Below, piece after piece: positions 28,497 through 37,455 of a stretch of 53,547 nucleotides of DNA (position 1 is the first letter of the stretch; each line of letters begins with the position of its first letter). Made by a program: the position numbers and the translations under genes. The DNA comes from Bacteroidota bacterium (GTDB taxonomy: Bacteria; Bacteroidota; Bacteroidia; Chitinophagales; JADJOU01), in the NCBI GenBank assembly GCA_016713645.1, contig JADJOU010000021.1, forward strand, positions 1 through 53,547, in the 5' to 3' direction. The notes under the pieces were generated by a model. That model had not been told where the DNA came from. It did no database searches and worked only from the letters and a program-made list of their open reading frames with translations.

Positions 28497-29216
28497 TTAA
28501 CTCATTCCGTACAGCATCCACCCGCTCATTGCAATCATGATCGCATCTTCAATAATGGTGATGGTACTCATGGGTAAATTGAAGACAGTGCCTAAGCAGG
28601 CGCATTGAATTTTTTGTTTGTTGAGCACAGATTGTATGACGCCAATGATGCTTATAGACATGACGATGCAAGTGATGAGATTGGTCCAGTAAGGTTGGAA
28701 ATCGGTGATAAAGAGAATGCCTAAAGTCAATTCGAGGAAGACATAGATATAACCCCATGATGGCAAGCGCTTGGCGATGATATCGTACATGGCATAGCTA
28801 TCGGCAAAAGCGCGAATGTTGAGCATTTTAAAGAAGGAAAAGACGAGAAAGAAAGTCGCCATAAAATGCCGCATCCAGCGCATGAAATCAAAAGCATCAG
28901 AACTGAATTCTATCAAAAGACTTGAGCCTGTGATATAGAAAAAAATGAGTAAAATCGGTTTATATGTTTCTAGAAAACTCGTCTCTTTTTCTGCGCTTTG
29001 TATTGCATTCTCGCTGATTTGATATTTGCTTTGAGCACCTCCGAGAGCGGCTTGCAGGTCGGCGGTGGTTAATTTTCTCGTGGATTGAATTTCAGCAGTT
29101 TGCTTTTCCAAGAATACTTCTACTTGTTCGACATTCATGACCAATTCCAATTTGGATTTCACGCTGTATACGCAAGCAGAGCAGGTCATTCCGGTGATGT
29201 GGTAAGTATGTGTCAT
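28497..29216 (-). CDS. HMA metal-binding domain fused to a MauE/DoxX-like membrane domain
   Basis: 239 residues. N-terminal heavy-metal-associated domain with the copper-binding GMTCSACV (residues 9-16, Cys12 and Cys15), then a linker and four hydrophobic spans of the MauE/methylamine-utilisation redox family (ILLIFFYITGSSLLIEF, HFMATFFLVFSFFKML, YIYVFLELTLGILFI, LITCIVMSISIIGVI) with the conserved CACLGTVFNLPMS loop. It probably handles copper or disulfides at the inner membrane. The gene stands alone: REP DNA downstream and a gene-free stretch upstream. No copper ATPase lies nearby. Confidence 0.8.
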   Translation of the reverse strand: MTHTYHITGMTCSACVYSVKSKLELVMNVEQVEVFLEKQTAEIQSTRKLTTADLQAALGGAQSKYQISENAIQSAEKETSFLETYKPILLIFFYITGSSLLIEFSSDAFDFMRWMRHFMATFFLVFSFFKMLNIRAFADSYAMYDIIAKRLPSWGYIYVFLELTLGILFITDFQPYWTNLITCIVMSISIIGVIQSVLNKQKIQCACLGTVFNLPMSTITIIEDAIMIAMSGWMLYGMS

Positions 29217-29573
29217 GTTTGAAAGATTGTCTGGCTAGGTCAATAAATGAGGTGAAATTAGACATTCTAAACAATACTATGAACGAGAAGATTCAAAAGA
29301 AATATTGATTTTTTATGATTTAAGCCCATGGTTAAGGATATGGCATGTTATAGCTAAGTTTAAAATTTCTATTAGGAGCATTTTTTGCAAAAAAGATATA
29401 TATCGCAAAAGTTTTTTTTTTATTTTTGATTCACTTAAAGTAGATCAAAATTAGCAAAATCATTTTTCAAAATAATTTTTTGGGGAAGAATAGATGCACG
29501 AGAATATAAGTCGCACACTTATTCTTTGAATGAAGCGCTGATATTGATTTTTTTATCAAAAAAATATATAAAT
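29217..29573. other. Gene-free stretch
   Basis: 357 bp of very AT-rich sequence between the divergent HMA-MauE and ORF6N genes. It contains short A/T palindromes (TTTTTTGCAAAAAA near 29380, TTGATTTTTTTATCAAAAAAA near 29545) but no convincing ORF, RNA or strong promoter. Confidence 0.5.
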
Positions 29574-30077
29574 ATGTCATTACAAAAAATTGAATCCAAA
29601 ATCCATGAAATCAGGGGTCAGAAAGTTATGTTAGACTTTGACCTTGCGGCATTGTATGAAGTGGAAACCAAAAGACTTAAAGAAGCGGTCAGGAGAAATA
29701 TAGACAGTTTTCCGGACGATTTTATGTTTGAGTTGACGAATGATGAACTTGAAAGTTTGAGGACGCAATTTGCGTCCTCAAAAACAAGAGGAGGAATACG
29801 ATATAATCCATTCGCTTTCACTGAGCAAGGTGTAGCGATGCTCTCCAGTGTCTTGAAAAGTAAAAAAGCGGTGCAGGTACATATCAGTATTATGCGGGCA
29901 TTTGTGGCATTGAGGCAGTTCGCGCTTTCTTATAAGGATATTAGCCTTCGGTTAAAAGAAATAGAAGGAAAGTTTACGGATGTATATGAGGCTTTGAATT
30001 ACTTATTGGATAAAGATAAAATGGAAGTAGAGCAAAAAAAGAGAATCAGAATTGGGTATAAAGTTGAAAAAAAGTGA
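29574..30077 (+). CDS. ORF6N domain protein
   Basis: About 167 residues from ATG at 29574 (MSLQKIESKIHEIRGQKVMLD). ORF6N signatures: FDLAALYEVETKRLKEAVRRNIDSFPDDFMFELT, and RYNPFAFTEQGVAMLSSVLKSKKAVQVHISIMRAF, followed by a helical coiled-coil tail ending in a Lys-rich VEQKKRIRIGYKVEKK. ORF6N is a DNA-binding domain known from phage anti-repressors and chromosomal relatives in Bacteroidetes. The upstream in-frame ATG at 29526 would add 16 hydrophobic residues and is less likely. It stands alone beside a tRNA gene, a common site for mobile DNA, but no other phage gene is visible. Confidence 0.85.
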   Translation: MSLQKIESKIHEIRGQKVMLDFDLAALYEVETKRLKEAVRRNIDSFPDDFMFELTNDELESLRTQFASSKTRGGIRYNPFAFTEQGVAMLSSVLKSKKAVQVHISIMRAFVALRQFALSYKDISLRLKEIEGKFTDVYEALNYLLDKDKMEVEQKKRIRIGYKVEKK

Positions 30078-30121
30078 TATCGAGGATGGTAAGATTGTCC
30101 TTGTAATAAATCAACTAAATG

Positions 30122-30193
<72 letters not shown>

Positions 30194-30275
30194 TAATTGA
30201 TTAGAAGGCAACAAATGTATAAAAATTGTATAGAATTGCGTTAGATTCTTCCAATGTGCGCCATGACTGAATATT

Positions 30276-30308
30276 TTTGAGGGTGATTATGATATCTTTT
30301 TAATTTTG
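30276..30308 (+). promoter_or_regulatory. Bacteroidetes-type promoter upstream of asnS
   Basis: TTTG at 30276-30279, 21 bases, then TAATTTTG at 30301-30308. Transcription would begin near 30314, some 100 nt before the asnS start, leaving room for the leader described next. Confidence 0.55.
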
Positions 30309-30315
30309 CGATACG

Positions 30316-30345
30316 ATGAATCAGGCATTCAATAATCAAATCTAA
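30316..30345 (+). CDS. Possible Asn-rich leader peptide for asnS
   Basis: A nine-codon ORF, MNQAFNNQI, with Asn codons (AAT) at positions 2, 6 and 7, lying between the predicted promoter and a terminator hairpin in front of asnS. AAT is common in such AT-rich DNA, so three in nine could be chance. The predicted transcription start nearly coincides with the ATG, so translation would be close to leaderless. Confidence 0.3.
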   Translation: MNQAFNNQI

Positions 30346-30357
30346 TCAATCATAAAG

Positions 30358-30396
30358 GAAACCAAGGGCACATGGGTTTCTATGTGCCCTTTTTTT
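30358..30396 (+). terminator. Terminator with overlapping alternative hairpin upstream of asnS (possible attenuator)
   Basis: AAGGGCACAT (30364-30373) pairs with ATGTGCCCTT (30382-30391) and is followed by Ts to 30396, a strong intrinsic terminator 20 bp before the asnS ATG. No gene upstream on this strand needs it. GAAACC (30358-30363) can pair with GGTTTC (30375-30380) in the terminator loop, which would enclose the 5' arm and exclude the terminator. Confidence 0.7.
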
Positions 30397-30416
30397 ATAG
30401 TTTAAATTCAAGTGTT

Positions 30417-31859
30417 ATGAAGACAATCAAGGAAATATTGCAATTAGAGCCCACTGGGCAATCCATTGAGGTGAAAGGGTGGGTGCGAACTTTTAGAAAC
30501 AATCAATTCATCGCCATGAATGATGGATCGACCATTCACAATTTGCAAGCGGTGATTGATTTTACAAAATTCGACGAGCAAATCTTGAAGCGCATCACGA
30601 CTAGCGCGGCGATTGGCATCAAGGGGACTTTGCAACCATCTCAAGGAAAAGGTCAGAAGATGGACCTTGTCGTGGAAGATATCACCATCTACGGCGATAG
30701 CGAAGCGGATATCAGCAAGGAAAATTATTATCCCATCAAGCCGCAAAAGCAATCGCTGGAGTACTTGCGGGAATTGGCTCACTTGCGTTTTAGAACGAGT
30801 ACCTTTAGTGCCGTATTTCGCATGAGGCATCATTTGTCATTTGCTATCCACAAATATTTCAATGATTTGGGGTTTTTCTATTTGCATTCACCCATCATCA
30901 CAGCATCAGATGCAGAAGGAGCTGGCGAGGCATTTAAGGTGACGAATTTTGACTTGAACAATATACCAAGAGATGAACAAGGAGAGATCAATTTTGAAGA
31001 GGATTTCTTTGGCAAAAACACCAACCTCACAGTTTCCGGTCAATTGGAAGCGGAACTAGCGGCGATGGGCTTGGGCAAGGTATATACTTTTGGACCTACA
31101 TTCAGAGCAGAGAATTCAAATACGACGAGGCATTTGGCGGAATTTTGGATGATTGAACCCGAAGTGGCTTTTGTGGATTTGACAGATAATATGAACCTGG
31201 CAGAGGGTTTGCTCAAGTATTGCATTCAATATATGTTTGACCACTGTGCTGATGATTTACAATTTTTAGCGCAGCGATTGACCGGAAGAAGAATCACAGA
31301 AACCAATGGCAGAGCGCAGTGAGATGGGACTCATCGATAAATTGAAATTCTGTGTAGAGAACGATTATATTCGATTGACTTATACAGAAGCCATCGATAT
31401 TTTGCAAAATTCTGCACCGAATAAAAAGGGCAAGTTTCAATATCCCATCAAGGGTTGGGGGCTGATTTGCAGAGCGAACACGAGCGATATCTCGTCGAGA
31501 AGCATTTCAAAAAACCAGTTATACTCACAGATTATCCGAAGGAGATCAAGGCGTTCTATATGCGCGTGAATGATGATGGAAAGACGGTGAGGGCTATGGA
31601 TATTCTATTCCCTGGCATTGGGGAAATGGTCGGCGGTTCTCAGCGCGAAGAGCGATTGGATGTATTGGAAAGTCGCATGCGCGAAATGCATATTCCTGTG
31701 AAAGAGATGTCGTGGTATTTGGATACGCGCAGATTTGGCACGAATCCACATGCGGGATTTGGACTGGGTTTCGAGCGATTGATGATGTTTGTGACGGGCA
31801 TGACGAATATACGCGATGTGATTCCTTTTCCGAGAACGCCGAAGAGTTGTGAGTTTTAG
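30417..31859 (+). CDS. asnS: Asparaginyl-tRNA synthetase (two frameshifts)
   Basis: Class II synthetase charging tRNA-Asn. N-terminal OB fold (IEVKGWVRTFRNNQFIAMNDGS), motif 2 (FRAENSNTTRHLAEFWMIEPE) and motif 3 (HAGFGLGFERLMMFVTGMTNIRDVIPFPRTP). The start is ATG at 30417; an in-frame extension to 30372 runs through the terminator hairpin and is rejected. Frame changes occur near 31284 (one extra G; restores EEESQKPMAERSEMGLIDK) and near 31457 (one G missing in a G run; restores KGWGADLQSEHERYLVE). Joined length is about 480 residues, normal for the family. An essential gene such as this is very unlikely to be truly broken, so the shifts point to assembly error. Confidence 0.92.
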
Positions 31860-32011
31860 GGATATATAGCCACGAATATGTTTAGAATGAATTGCGAATG
31901 TTATAAGCATAGTTCAATTACGAAGTGTCTTTCTGACGTAGTGAAAATGCATAAAAGACTTTCGAATAGACGTCTTGAAAATATACATTTTTTATTCCCG
32001 TCCTTTATCTT

Positions 32012-32019
32012 TACATTTG
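32012..32019 (+). promoter_or_regulatory. Possible -7 promoter element for the aldehyde dehydrogenase gene
   Basis: TACATTTG fits TAnnTTTG and lies 22 bp before the ATG. No clear TTTG is found at the proper distance upstream, only a T run, so this is a weak call. Confidence 0.3.
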
Positions 32020-32041
32020 TTCGAGTCTATAGACCACATAC

Positions 32042-33481
32042 ATGATTACAATTAAGAATTTTATCAATGGGCAATTTCTAGATGCCCAGTCAAGCAAAAC
32101 ATTGCCGAATACAAATCCAGCGATAGGCCAAGTATTTAGCACGATTCCAGACAGCGATTCAACGGATGTTGAAATGGCGATACAAGCAGCGAAAGCAGCA
32201 TTTCCCGCATGGAAAAATATCAGTCAGGAAAAGCGATTTATGTATATCACGAAGATTGCCGATTTGATTGAAAAGAACTTGGAGAAGTTTGTAGAAGCAG
32301 AGACGACAGACAATGGCAAGACTTTAAATCAAGCGCGCACCGTGGATATCCCGAGGGCGATTTCCAATCTTCGTTTTTTTGCATCGGCACAGTGGAATTT
32401 TGCGGGTGAGTCCTATGTCATGCCGAATATGGGTTTGAATTATACGCTGCGTCAACCATTAGGTGTCGTGGGTTGTATATCGCCATGGAATTTACCTCTC
32501 TATTTATTCACGTGGAAAATAGCCCCGGCATTGGCTGCAGGCAATACAGTCGTTGCTAAGCCATCTGAGATTACCCCTTATACGGCATTTTTATTTTGTG
32601 AAATGTGCAAAGAGGCAGGCTTGCCAGATGGCGTCCTCAATGTGATACATGGATTGGGAGCTTCAGCTGGAAATCCCATTGTGGCGCATCCCGAAGTGAA
32701 GGCCATTGCATTTACCGGGTGGAACACAGACTGGTAGACACATCAATAAAATCGCCGCAGAGCAATTTAAAAAGTATCCTTAGAATTAGGTGGCAAGAAT
32801 CCCAATATCATCTTTGCAGATTGCGATATGGAAGAGGCATTGACGACGACGATACGCTCTTCGTTTTCTAATCAAGGTCAAATTTGTCTCTGTGGTTCGA
32901 GAATATTTATTGAGCGAAGTATCTACGATCAATTTAAAAATCAATTGGTCGAGCGCGCAAAATTATTGACCATTGGCGATCCTTTGTCAGATGTGAATTT
33001 GGGTGCCATGGTCTCAGAAACGCATATGAATAAAGTCTTGGCATGCATCGATACTGCTGTTCAAGAAGGTGGAAATATTGTATTAGGTGGCAAGCGCAAG
33101 ATGATGGATGGAAGATGCAAGGAGGGCTATTTTATTGAGCCTACAATTATCGACGGACTATCTCATATGTGTTCGACGAATCAAGAAGAGATATTCGGAC
33201 CTGTGGTAACCCTTACCCCTTTTGACACAGAGGAGGAAGTAATCGCTATGGCGAATAGCACGAAGTATGGATTGGCTTGCAGTTTATGGACACAAAATAT
33301 ACAAAAAGCGCATCGAATTGCAGAGCAAATAGAGAGTGGATTGGTCTGGATCAATACATGGATGGTGCGCGATTTGCGCACGCCATTTGGCGGTGTCAAG
33401 AGCAGTGGTGTCGGAAGAGAAGGTGGTTTTGAAGCGATGCGATTTTTCACAGAGGCAAAGAATGTCTTTGTGAAATATTAA
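32042..33481 (+). CDS. NAD(P)-dependent aldehyde dehydrogenase (two compensating frameshifts)
   Basis: About 480 residues. ALDH motifs: GCISPWNLPLYLFTWKIAPALAAGNTVVAKPSE (cofactor site), AIAFTGGTQTGR, LELGGKNPNIIFADCD (general-base Glu), SNQGQICLCGSRIF (catalytic Cys), EIFGPVVTLTPF and TPFGGVKSSGVGREGG. The CLCGSRIFIE context and overall similarity place it near 2-aminomuconate/2-hydroxymuconate semialdehyde dehydrogenases (ALDH8-like), so the substrate may be a semialdehyde from tryptophan or aromatic breakdown; no pathway partner is adjacent. One extra G near 32718 and one missing G near 32777 put about 20 residues out of frame. The rhomboid gene follows 28 bp later. Confidence 0.88.
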
Positions 33482-33509
33482 TCATCAGTTTATTTATATA
33501 AACGTCACA

Positions 33510-34133
33510 ATGGCAAAGCATTCATTTTCGATTCAATACACAGTCAATTTTGTGCTCATCATCATGATGATACACGTATTGGTTTTTGCCACGCAGCTAG
33601 ATTTGACGCCATTTTGTTTGATACCGCGCAATTTGTATTATTTGACAGGTATTCTTGCCATGCCGCTGATTCACGGCAGTTGGGAGCATCTCTTTTCCAA
33701 TATCCTCTCATTTAGTTTTGTCAGTTTTATTTTATTTCAGACCTATCCGCGCGTTGCAAGATGGGTGTTTTGGATGGGCTATCTTTTGACGGATATCTTG
33801 GTTTGGTTCATTGCTAGAGGGGATTCTTGTCATATCGGTGCAAGTGGATTGATCTATGCCATCGCATTTTTTCTCATCGCGAGTGGTTTTATCAGAAAGG
33901 ATTTTTATTCACTCATCATTGCGATTGCTGTGGTGATATTCAATGGTGGATTGCTTGCGGGAATTTTGCCCATTCAAATGGGGGTTTCTTGGGAAGGACA
34001 TTTGAGCGGCGCTATGGTTGGAATTGCTGCTGCATATCTCTTTAGAAATATAGATCGACAAGAACCCGTCTTTCAAGTTCGAAGAGAATGTCCCGACGAG
34101 CGATTCTTTGAAATTTTTAAAGATTTGCCATGA
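33510..34133 (+). CDS. Rhomboid family intramembrane serine protease
   Basis: 207 residues with about six membrane spans. The family motif MPLIHGSWEHLFSNILSF, the nucleophile Ser112 in CHIGASGLIYAI and the catalytic His164 in SWEGHLSGAMVG form the Ser-His dyad inside the membrane. The short C-terminal tail is charged and cytoplasmic. Rhomboids cut transmembrane substrates; the target is unknown. The frame is intact. Confidence 0.9.
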   Translation: MAKHSFSIQYTVNFVLIIMMIHVLVFATQLDLTPFCLIPRNLYYLTGILAMPLIHGSWEHLFSNILSFSFVSFILFQTYPRVARWVFWMGYLLTDILVWFIARGDSCHIGASGLIYAIAFFLIASGFIRKDFYSLIIAIAVVIFNGGLLAGILPIQMGVSWEGHLSGAMVGIAAAYLFRNIDRQEPVFQVRRECPDERFFEIFKDLP

Positions 34134-34376
34134 TGAAATTAGGGCAATATCGCAGCGCATTTTAAAGAATTATTTCGGCATTTACACAATTTTTTTGATC
34201 GCCATTAAAAGGCTTTTAACAAATTTTATTTGTTCACAAAATTCTGTTTAAAACCCTTGTAACCATTGCGTTTTATTGGTGAATCGAGTATTGAAAATAA
34301 GTTCAATTTTAGTGAAAAAAATATTTTTTGATGAAGTGAAATTATCTTTCTAAATTGCATTCAATATATAATTACG

Positions 34377-36911
34377 ATGGAATCCAAGTTGTCAGCAAAA
34401 GTGAAAGAAATATTTAAACTGAGTCGCGAAGAAGCGATTAGATTAAACCACGACTATATCGGTCTAGAGCATTTAATGTTGGGCATTATTCGCAATAGCG
34501 ATGAATTGGCCGCAAAAATTTTAACGAATTCAGGCATTGATTTGCAAGATTTGCGCAAGAGAATTGAAGATTATACGAGAGATAAGGCATTGAAAACAAA
34601 GCTCGATATTCATCAAATCAATTTCACCAAGCAGACAGAGAAAATCATGAAATTGGCTGTATTGGAGGCCAAGATGTTTAAAATGGATACCGTAGATACA
34701 GAGCATTTGGTCTTAGCCATTTTAAAGAACAAAGACAATATCATTACTCAATTAATACAAGATTACGATATGGATTACGAACATTATCACAAGCAGTATG
34801 AATTGGCGGATAAGCAAGTCCGCAGTGAATATTCAAACGATGATTTTGATGAGGATAAATCATTTCAAGGAGGTGGCATGGGCAATAATCCCCCACAAAA
34901 ATCAAAGTCTACGACGAAATCGAAAACACCTGTTCTAGATAATTTTGGAAGAGATGTGACCAAGTTGGCAGAAGAGGGCAACCTCGATCCTATCGTGGGA
35001 AGAGATATGGAAATTGAAAGGGTTTCACAAATTTTGAGTAGAAGAAAAAAGAACAATCCGATTTTGATTGGCGAACCAGGTGTCGGTAAAACGGCTATTG
35101 TAGAAGGTTTGGCGCTGAGAATTATTCAGAAAAAAGTTTCGCGTGTCTTGTTTGACAAGCGCGTTATCATGTTGGACTTGGCGGCACTTGTTGCTGGAAC
35201 TAAGTATAGAGGCCAATTTGAAGAGCGCATTAAAGCGATTATGTTGGAATTGGAAAAGAACCGCGATGTAATTTTATTCATCGATGAGATTCATACGATT
35301 GTTGGAGCAGGCGGTGCTACAGGTTCTCTAGATGCATCGAATATGTTGAAACCAGCGTTGGCGAGAGGAGAGTTACAAGCGATTGGTGCTTCCACTCTAG
35401 ACGAGTATCGACAATATATTGAGAAAGATGGCGCTTTGGCGAGAAGGTTTCAAAAGGTTGTCATCGATCCACCATCAGTAGAAGATACAATTGAAATCAT
35501 TTCAAAACTCAAGAATAAATATGAAGACTACCACAATGTCGATTATAGCCACGAGGCGGTAGTCGCTTGTGTTAAGCTTTCCAATCGATATATCACCGAT
35601 CGCTTCTTGCCAGATAAAGCGATTGATGTGATGGATGAAGTGGGCGCTAGGGTGCATTTGAAAAATATTCATGTGCCGATTGAAATTACAGAATTGGAAT
35701 TGAAGATAGAGGCGATTAAAGAAGAGAAGAATGCGGTGGTGAAAAGCCAGCGCTATGAAGAGGCTGCTAGATTGCGCGATAAGGAAAAGAACCTCATCAC
35801 GGATTTGGAGAACGCCAAATTGCAATGGGAAAATGATGTGAAGACCAAGCGCTTCCCCGTTGCAGAGGAAGATATCGCTGAGGTAGTAGGTATGATGACA
35901 GGAATACCTGTTTCAAAAATTGCACAGAACGAAGGAAACCGCTTGCGCAATATGGCGGAGGATTTGAGTAAGTCTGTTGTCGGTCAAAAAGAAGCCATAG
36001 ACAAGATCACCAAAGCGATTCAAAGAAATCGAGTGGGATTAAAAGATCCATCGAAGCCGATTGGAACCTTTATATTTTTGGGACCAACAGGAGTCGGAAA
36101 GACAGAGTTGGCGAAGACGATTGCTCGAAATTTATTTGATTCAGAAGATGCCTTGATACGCATCGATATGACAGAGTATATGGAGAAGTTTTCATTGTCG
36201 AGATTAGTTGGAGCGCCTCCGGGATATGTGGGTTACGAAGAGGGCGGACAATTGACGGAGAAGGTTAGAAGAAAACCTTATTCAGTGATTTTATTGGATG
36301 AAGTAGAAAAAGCGCATCCAGATATTTACAATATTTTGTTGCAAGTATTTGATGATGGAATATTGACGGATGGTTTGGGACGAAAAGTGGATTTCAAAAA
36401 TACCTTAATCATCATGACATCGAATATCGGTGTGCGAGATTTGAAGGATTATGGCCAAGGCGTTGGATTTGCGACGAAGTCTAAATTGGAGGATGCCGAG
36501 GAGTATTCGAAGAGTGTATTGAATAAAGCGTTGAAGAAGACATTTGCACCAGAGTTTTTGAATAGAATTGATGATATCATCGTCTTTAATTCACTGGATA
36601 AGGGCAATATCAATGAGATCATTGAAATCCTATTGAAAGGCCTTTACAAGCGATTGGCGGATTTAGGATTTACGATTGAAATCAGTCAAGACGCCAAAGA
36701 TTTAATTTCAGAGAAGGGATATGATCCGCAATATGGCGCGCGACCATTGCAGCGAGCGATTCAGAAGTATTTGGAAGATCCACTCGCAGAAGAAATTTTA
36801 CAACAAAATGCCAAAGAGGGCGATCACATCGTCATCGGTTTGGATAAGGAGAATAGCAAAGTCACTATTAAAGTGGTGAAGAAGGAAGCGGAAGCGATCG
36901 ATAACGCGTAA
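34377..36911 (+). CDS. clpC: ATP-dependent Clp protease ATP-binding subunit ClpC
   Basis: 844 residues. Clp N-domain (MESKLSAKVKEIFKLSREEAIRLNHDYIGLEHLMLGI plus second repeat), AAA1 with Walker A GEPGVGKTAI at about 231-240 and Walker B ILFIDEIHTIVGAG, a UVR-like middle segment (VVKSQRYEEAARLRDKEK), and AAA2 with Walker A GPTGVGKTEL at about 567-576, Walker B VILLDEVEKAH and the small domain GYDPQYGARPLQRAIQKYLEDPLAEEIL. An unfoldase that feeds ClpP; no clpP here. The 240-bp upstream spacer is AT-rich with a TATCTTTC that is only a poor -7 match; no CIRCE-like inverted repeat was seen. Confidence 0.95.
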   Translation: MESKLSAKVKEIFKLSREEAIRLNHDYIGLEHLMLGIIRNSDELAAKILTNSGIDLQDLRKRIEDYTRDKALKTKLDIHQINFTKQTEKIMKLAVLEAKMFKMDTVDTEHLVLAILKNKDNIITQLIQDYDMDYEHYHKQYELADKQVRSEYSNDDFDEDKSFQGGGMGNNPPQKSKSTTKSKTPVLDNFGRDVTKLAEEGNLDPIVGRDMEIERVSQILSRRKKNNPILIGEPGVGKTAIVEGLALRIIQKKVSRVLFDKRVIMLDLAALVAGTKYRGQFEERIKAIMLELEKNRDVILFIDEIHTIVGAGGATGSLDASNMLKPALARGELQAIGASTLDEYRQYIEKDGALARRFQKVVIDPPSVEDTIEIISKLKNKYEDYHNVDYSHEAVVACVKLSNRYITDRFLPDKAIDVMDEVGARVHLKNIHVPIEITELELKIEAIKEEKNAVVKSQRYEEAARLRDKEKNLITDLENAKLQWENDVKTKRFPVAEEDIAEVVGMMTGIPVSKIAQNEGNRLRNMAEDLSKSVVGQKEAIDKITKAIQRNRVGLKDPSKPIGTFIFLGPTGVGKTELAKTIARNLFDSEDALIRIDMTEYMEKFSLSRLVGAPPGYVGYEEGGQLTEKVRRKPYSVILLDEVEKAHPDIYNILLQVFDDGILTDGLGRKVDFKNTLIIMTSNIGVRDLKDYGQGVGFATKSKLEDAEEYSKSVLNKALKKTFAPEFLNRIDDIIVFNSLDKGNINEIIEILLKGLYKRLADLGFTIEISQDAKDLISEKGYDPQYGARPLQRAIQKYLEDPLAEEILQQNAKEGDHIVIGLDKENSKVTIKVVKKEAEAIDNA

Positions 36912-36999
36912 GTTGCGATTTACGATGTACGATGTACGATTGATACGGTGGAATTAAGTGATTTTGGATTGATGAATTGCGATTTTTGATTTGTAAATA

Positions 37000-37025
37000 G
37001 TGAGGGGCGATGCCGCCTCACTTTT
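37000..37025 (+). terminator. Possible terminator downstream of clpC
   Basis: GTGAGG (37000-37005) pairs with CCTCAC (37016-37021) with additional GGC/GCC pairing inside and a following TTTT. The T run is short. A second small hairpin, GCCCTttcAGGGC, lies near 37032-37044. Confidence 0.5.
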
Positions 37026-37156
37026 GTATGTCGCCCTTTCAGGGCTATGATTCTAATAAAATTAACACGTTAGACGAATTATTTTTAATCCCACCGCACT
37101 AAAGTTGGGACGCGGTAAACATTGTAAGGACTAAACTCCAAATAACAGAAATCAAA

Positions 37157-37434
37157 CTCTAATTATGGGTTGACAAATGTTGGTTTAGTTCAAGAATAGA
37201 CGATTTGAAACTAAAAATTCCACTGATTTCCCAAACACCAGACACCAGAAACCAGACTCCGATTTAGGATTGAAAAGTGTTTATTTATTTCAAGAAAAGG
37301 CGATTTGAAAATTAAAATTCCACTGATTTTCCAGACACCAAACACCAGACACCAAACTCCGATTTAGAATTGAAAGTGTTTATTTATTTCAAGAAAAGGC
37401 GATTTGAAAATTAAAATTCCACTGAATGGAATTC
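37157..37434. repeat. About 100-bp tandem repeat, roughly 2.5 copies
   Basis: CGATTTGAAA begins copies at 37201, 37301 and 37400. Each continues with AATTCCACTGATTTTCC, a CCAGACACCAAACACC stretch, CTCCGATTTAGAATTGAAA and TTTATTTATTTCAAG before the next copy; a diverged partial copy precedes the first. The third copy stops at CCACTGAATGG next to a CCCCCTTCGGGGG hairpin and the 3' end of the ArnT-like gene. No ORF of substance crosses it. Together with TACGATTTACGATGTACG-type repeats just after clpC and the terminator, it accounts for the gene-free stretch 36912-37455. Confidence 0.8.
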
Positions 37435-37455
37435 CCCCTTCGGGGGTTAGGGGGC

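Noticed and set aside
30372..30416. N-terminal extension of AsnS (MGFYVPFFYSLNSSV)
   Set aside because: It runs through a terminator hairpin and T run; the conserved protein begins at MKTIKEIL.
37157..37434. Possible CRISPR array from repeated 100-bp spacing
   Set aside because: The whole unit is repeated, with no unique spacers between short repeats, and no cas gene is present; it is a plain tandem repeat.
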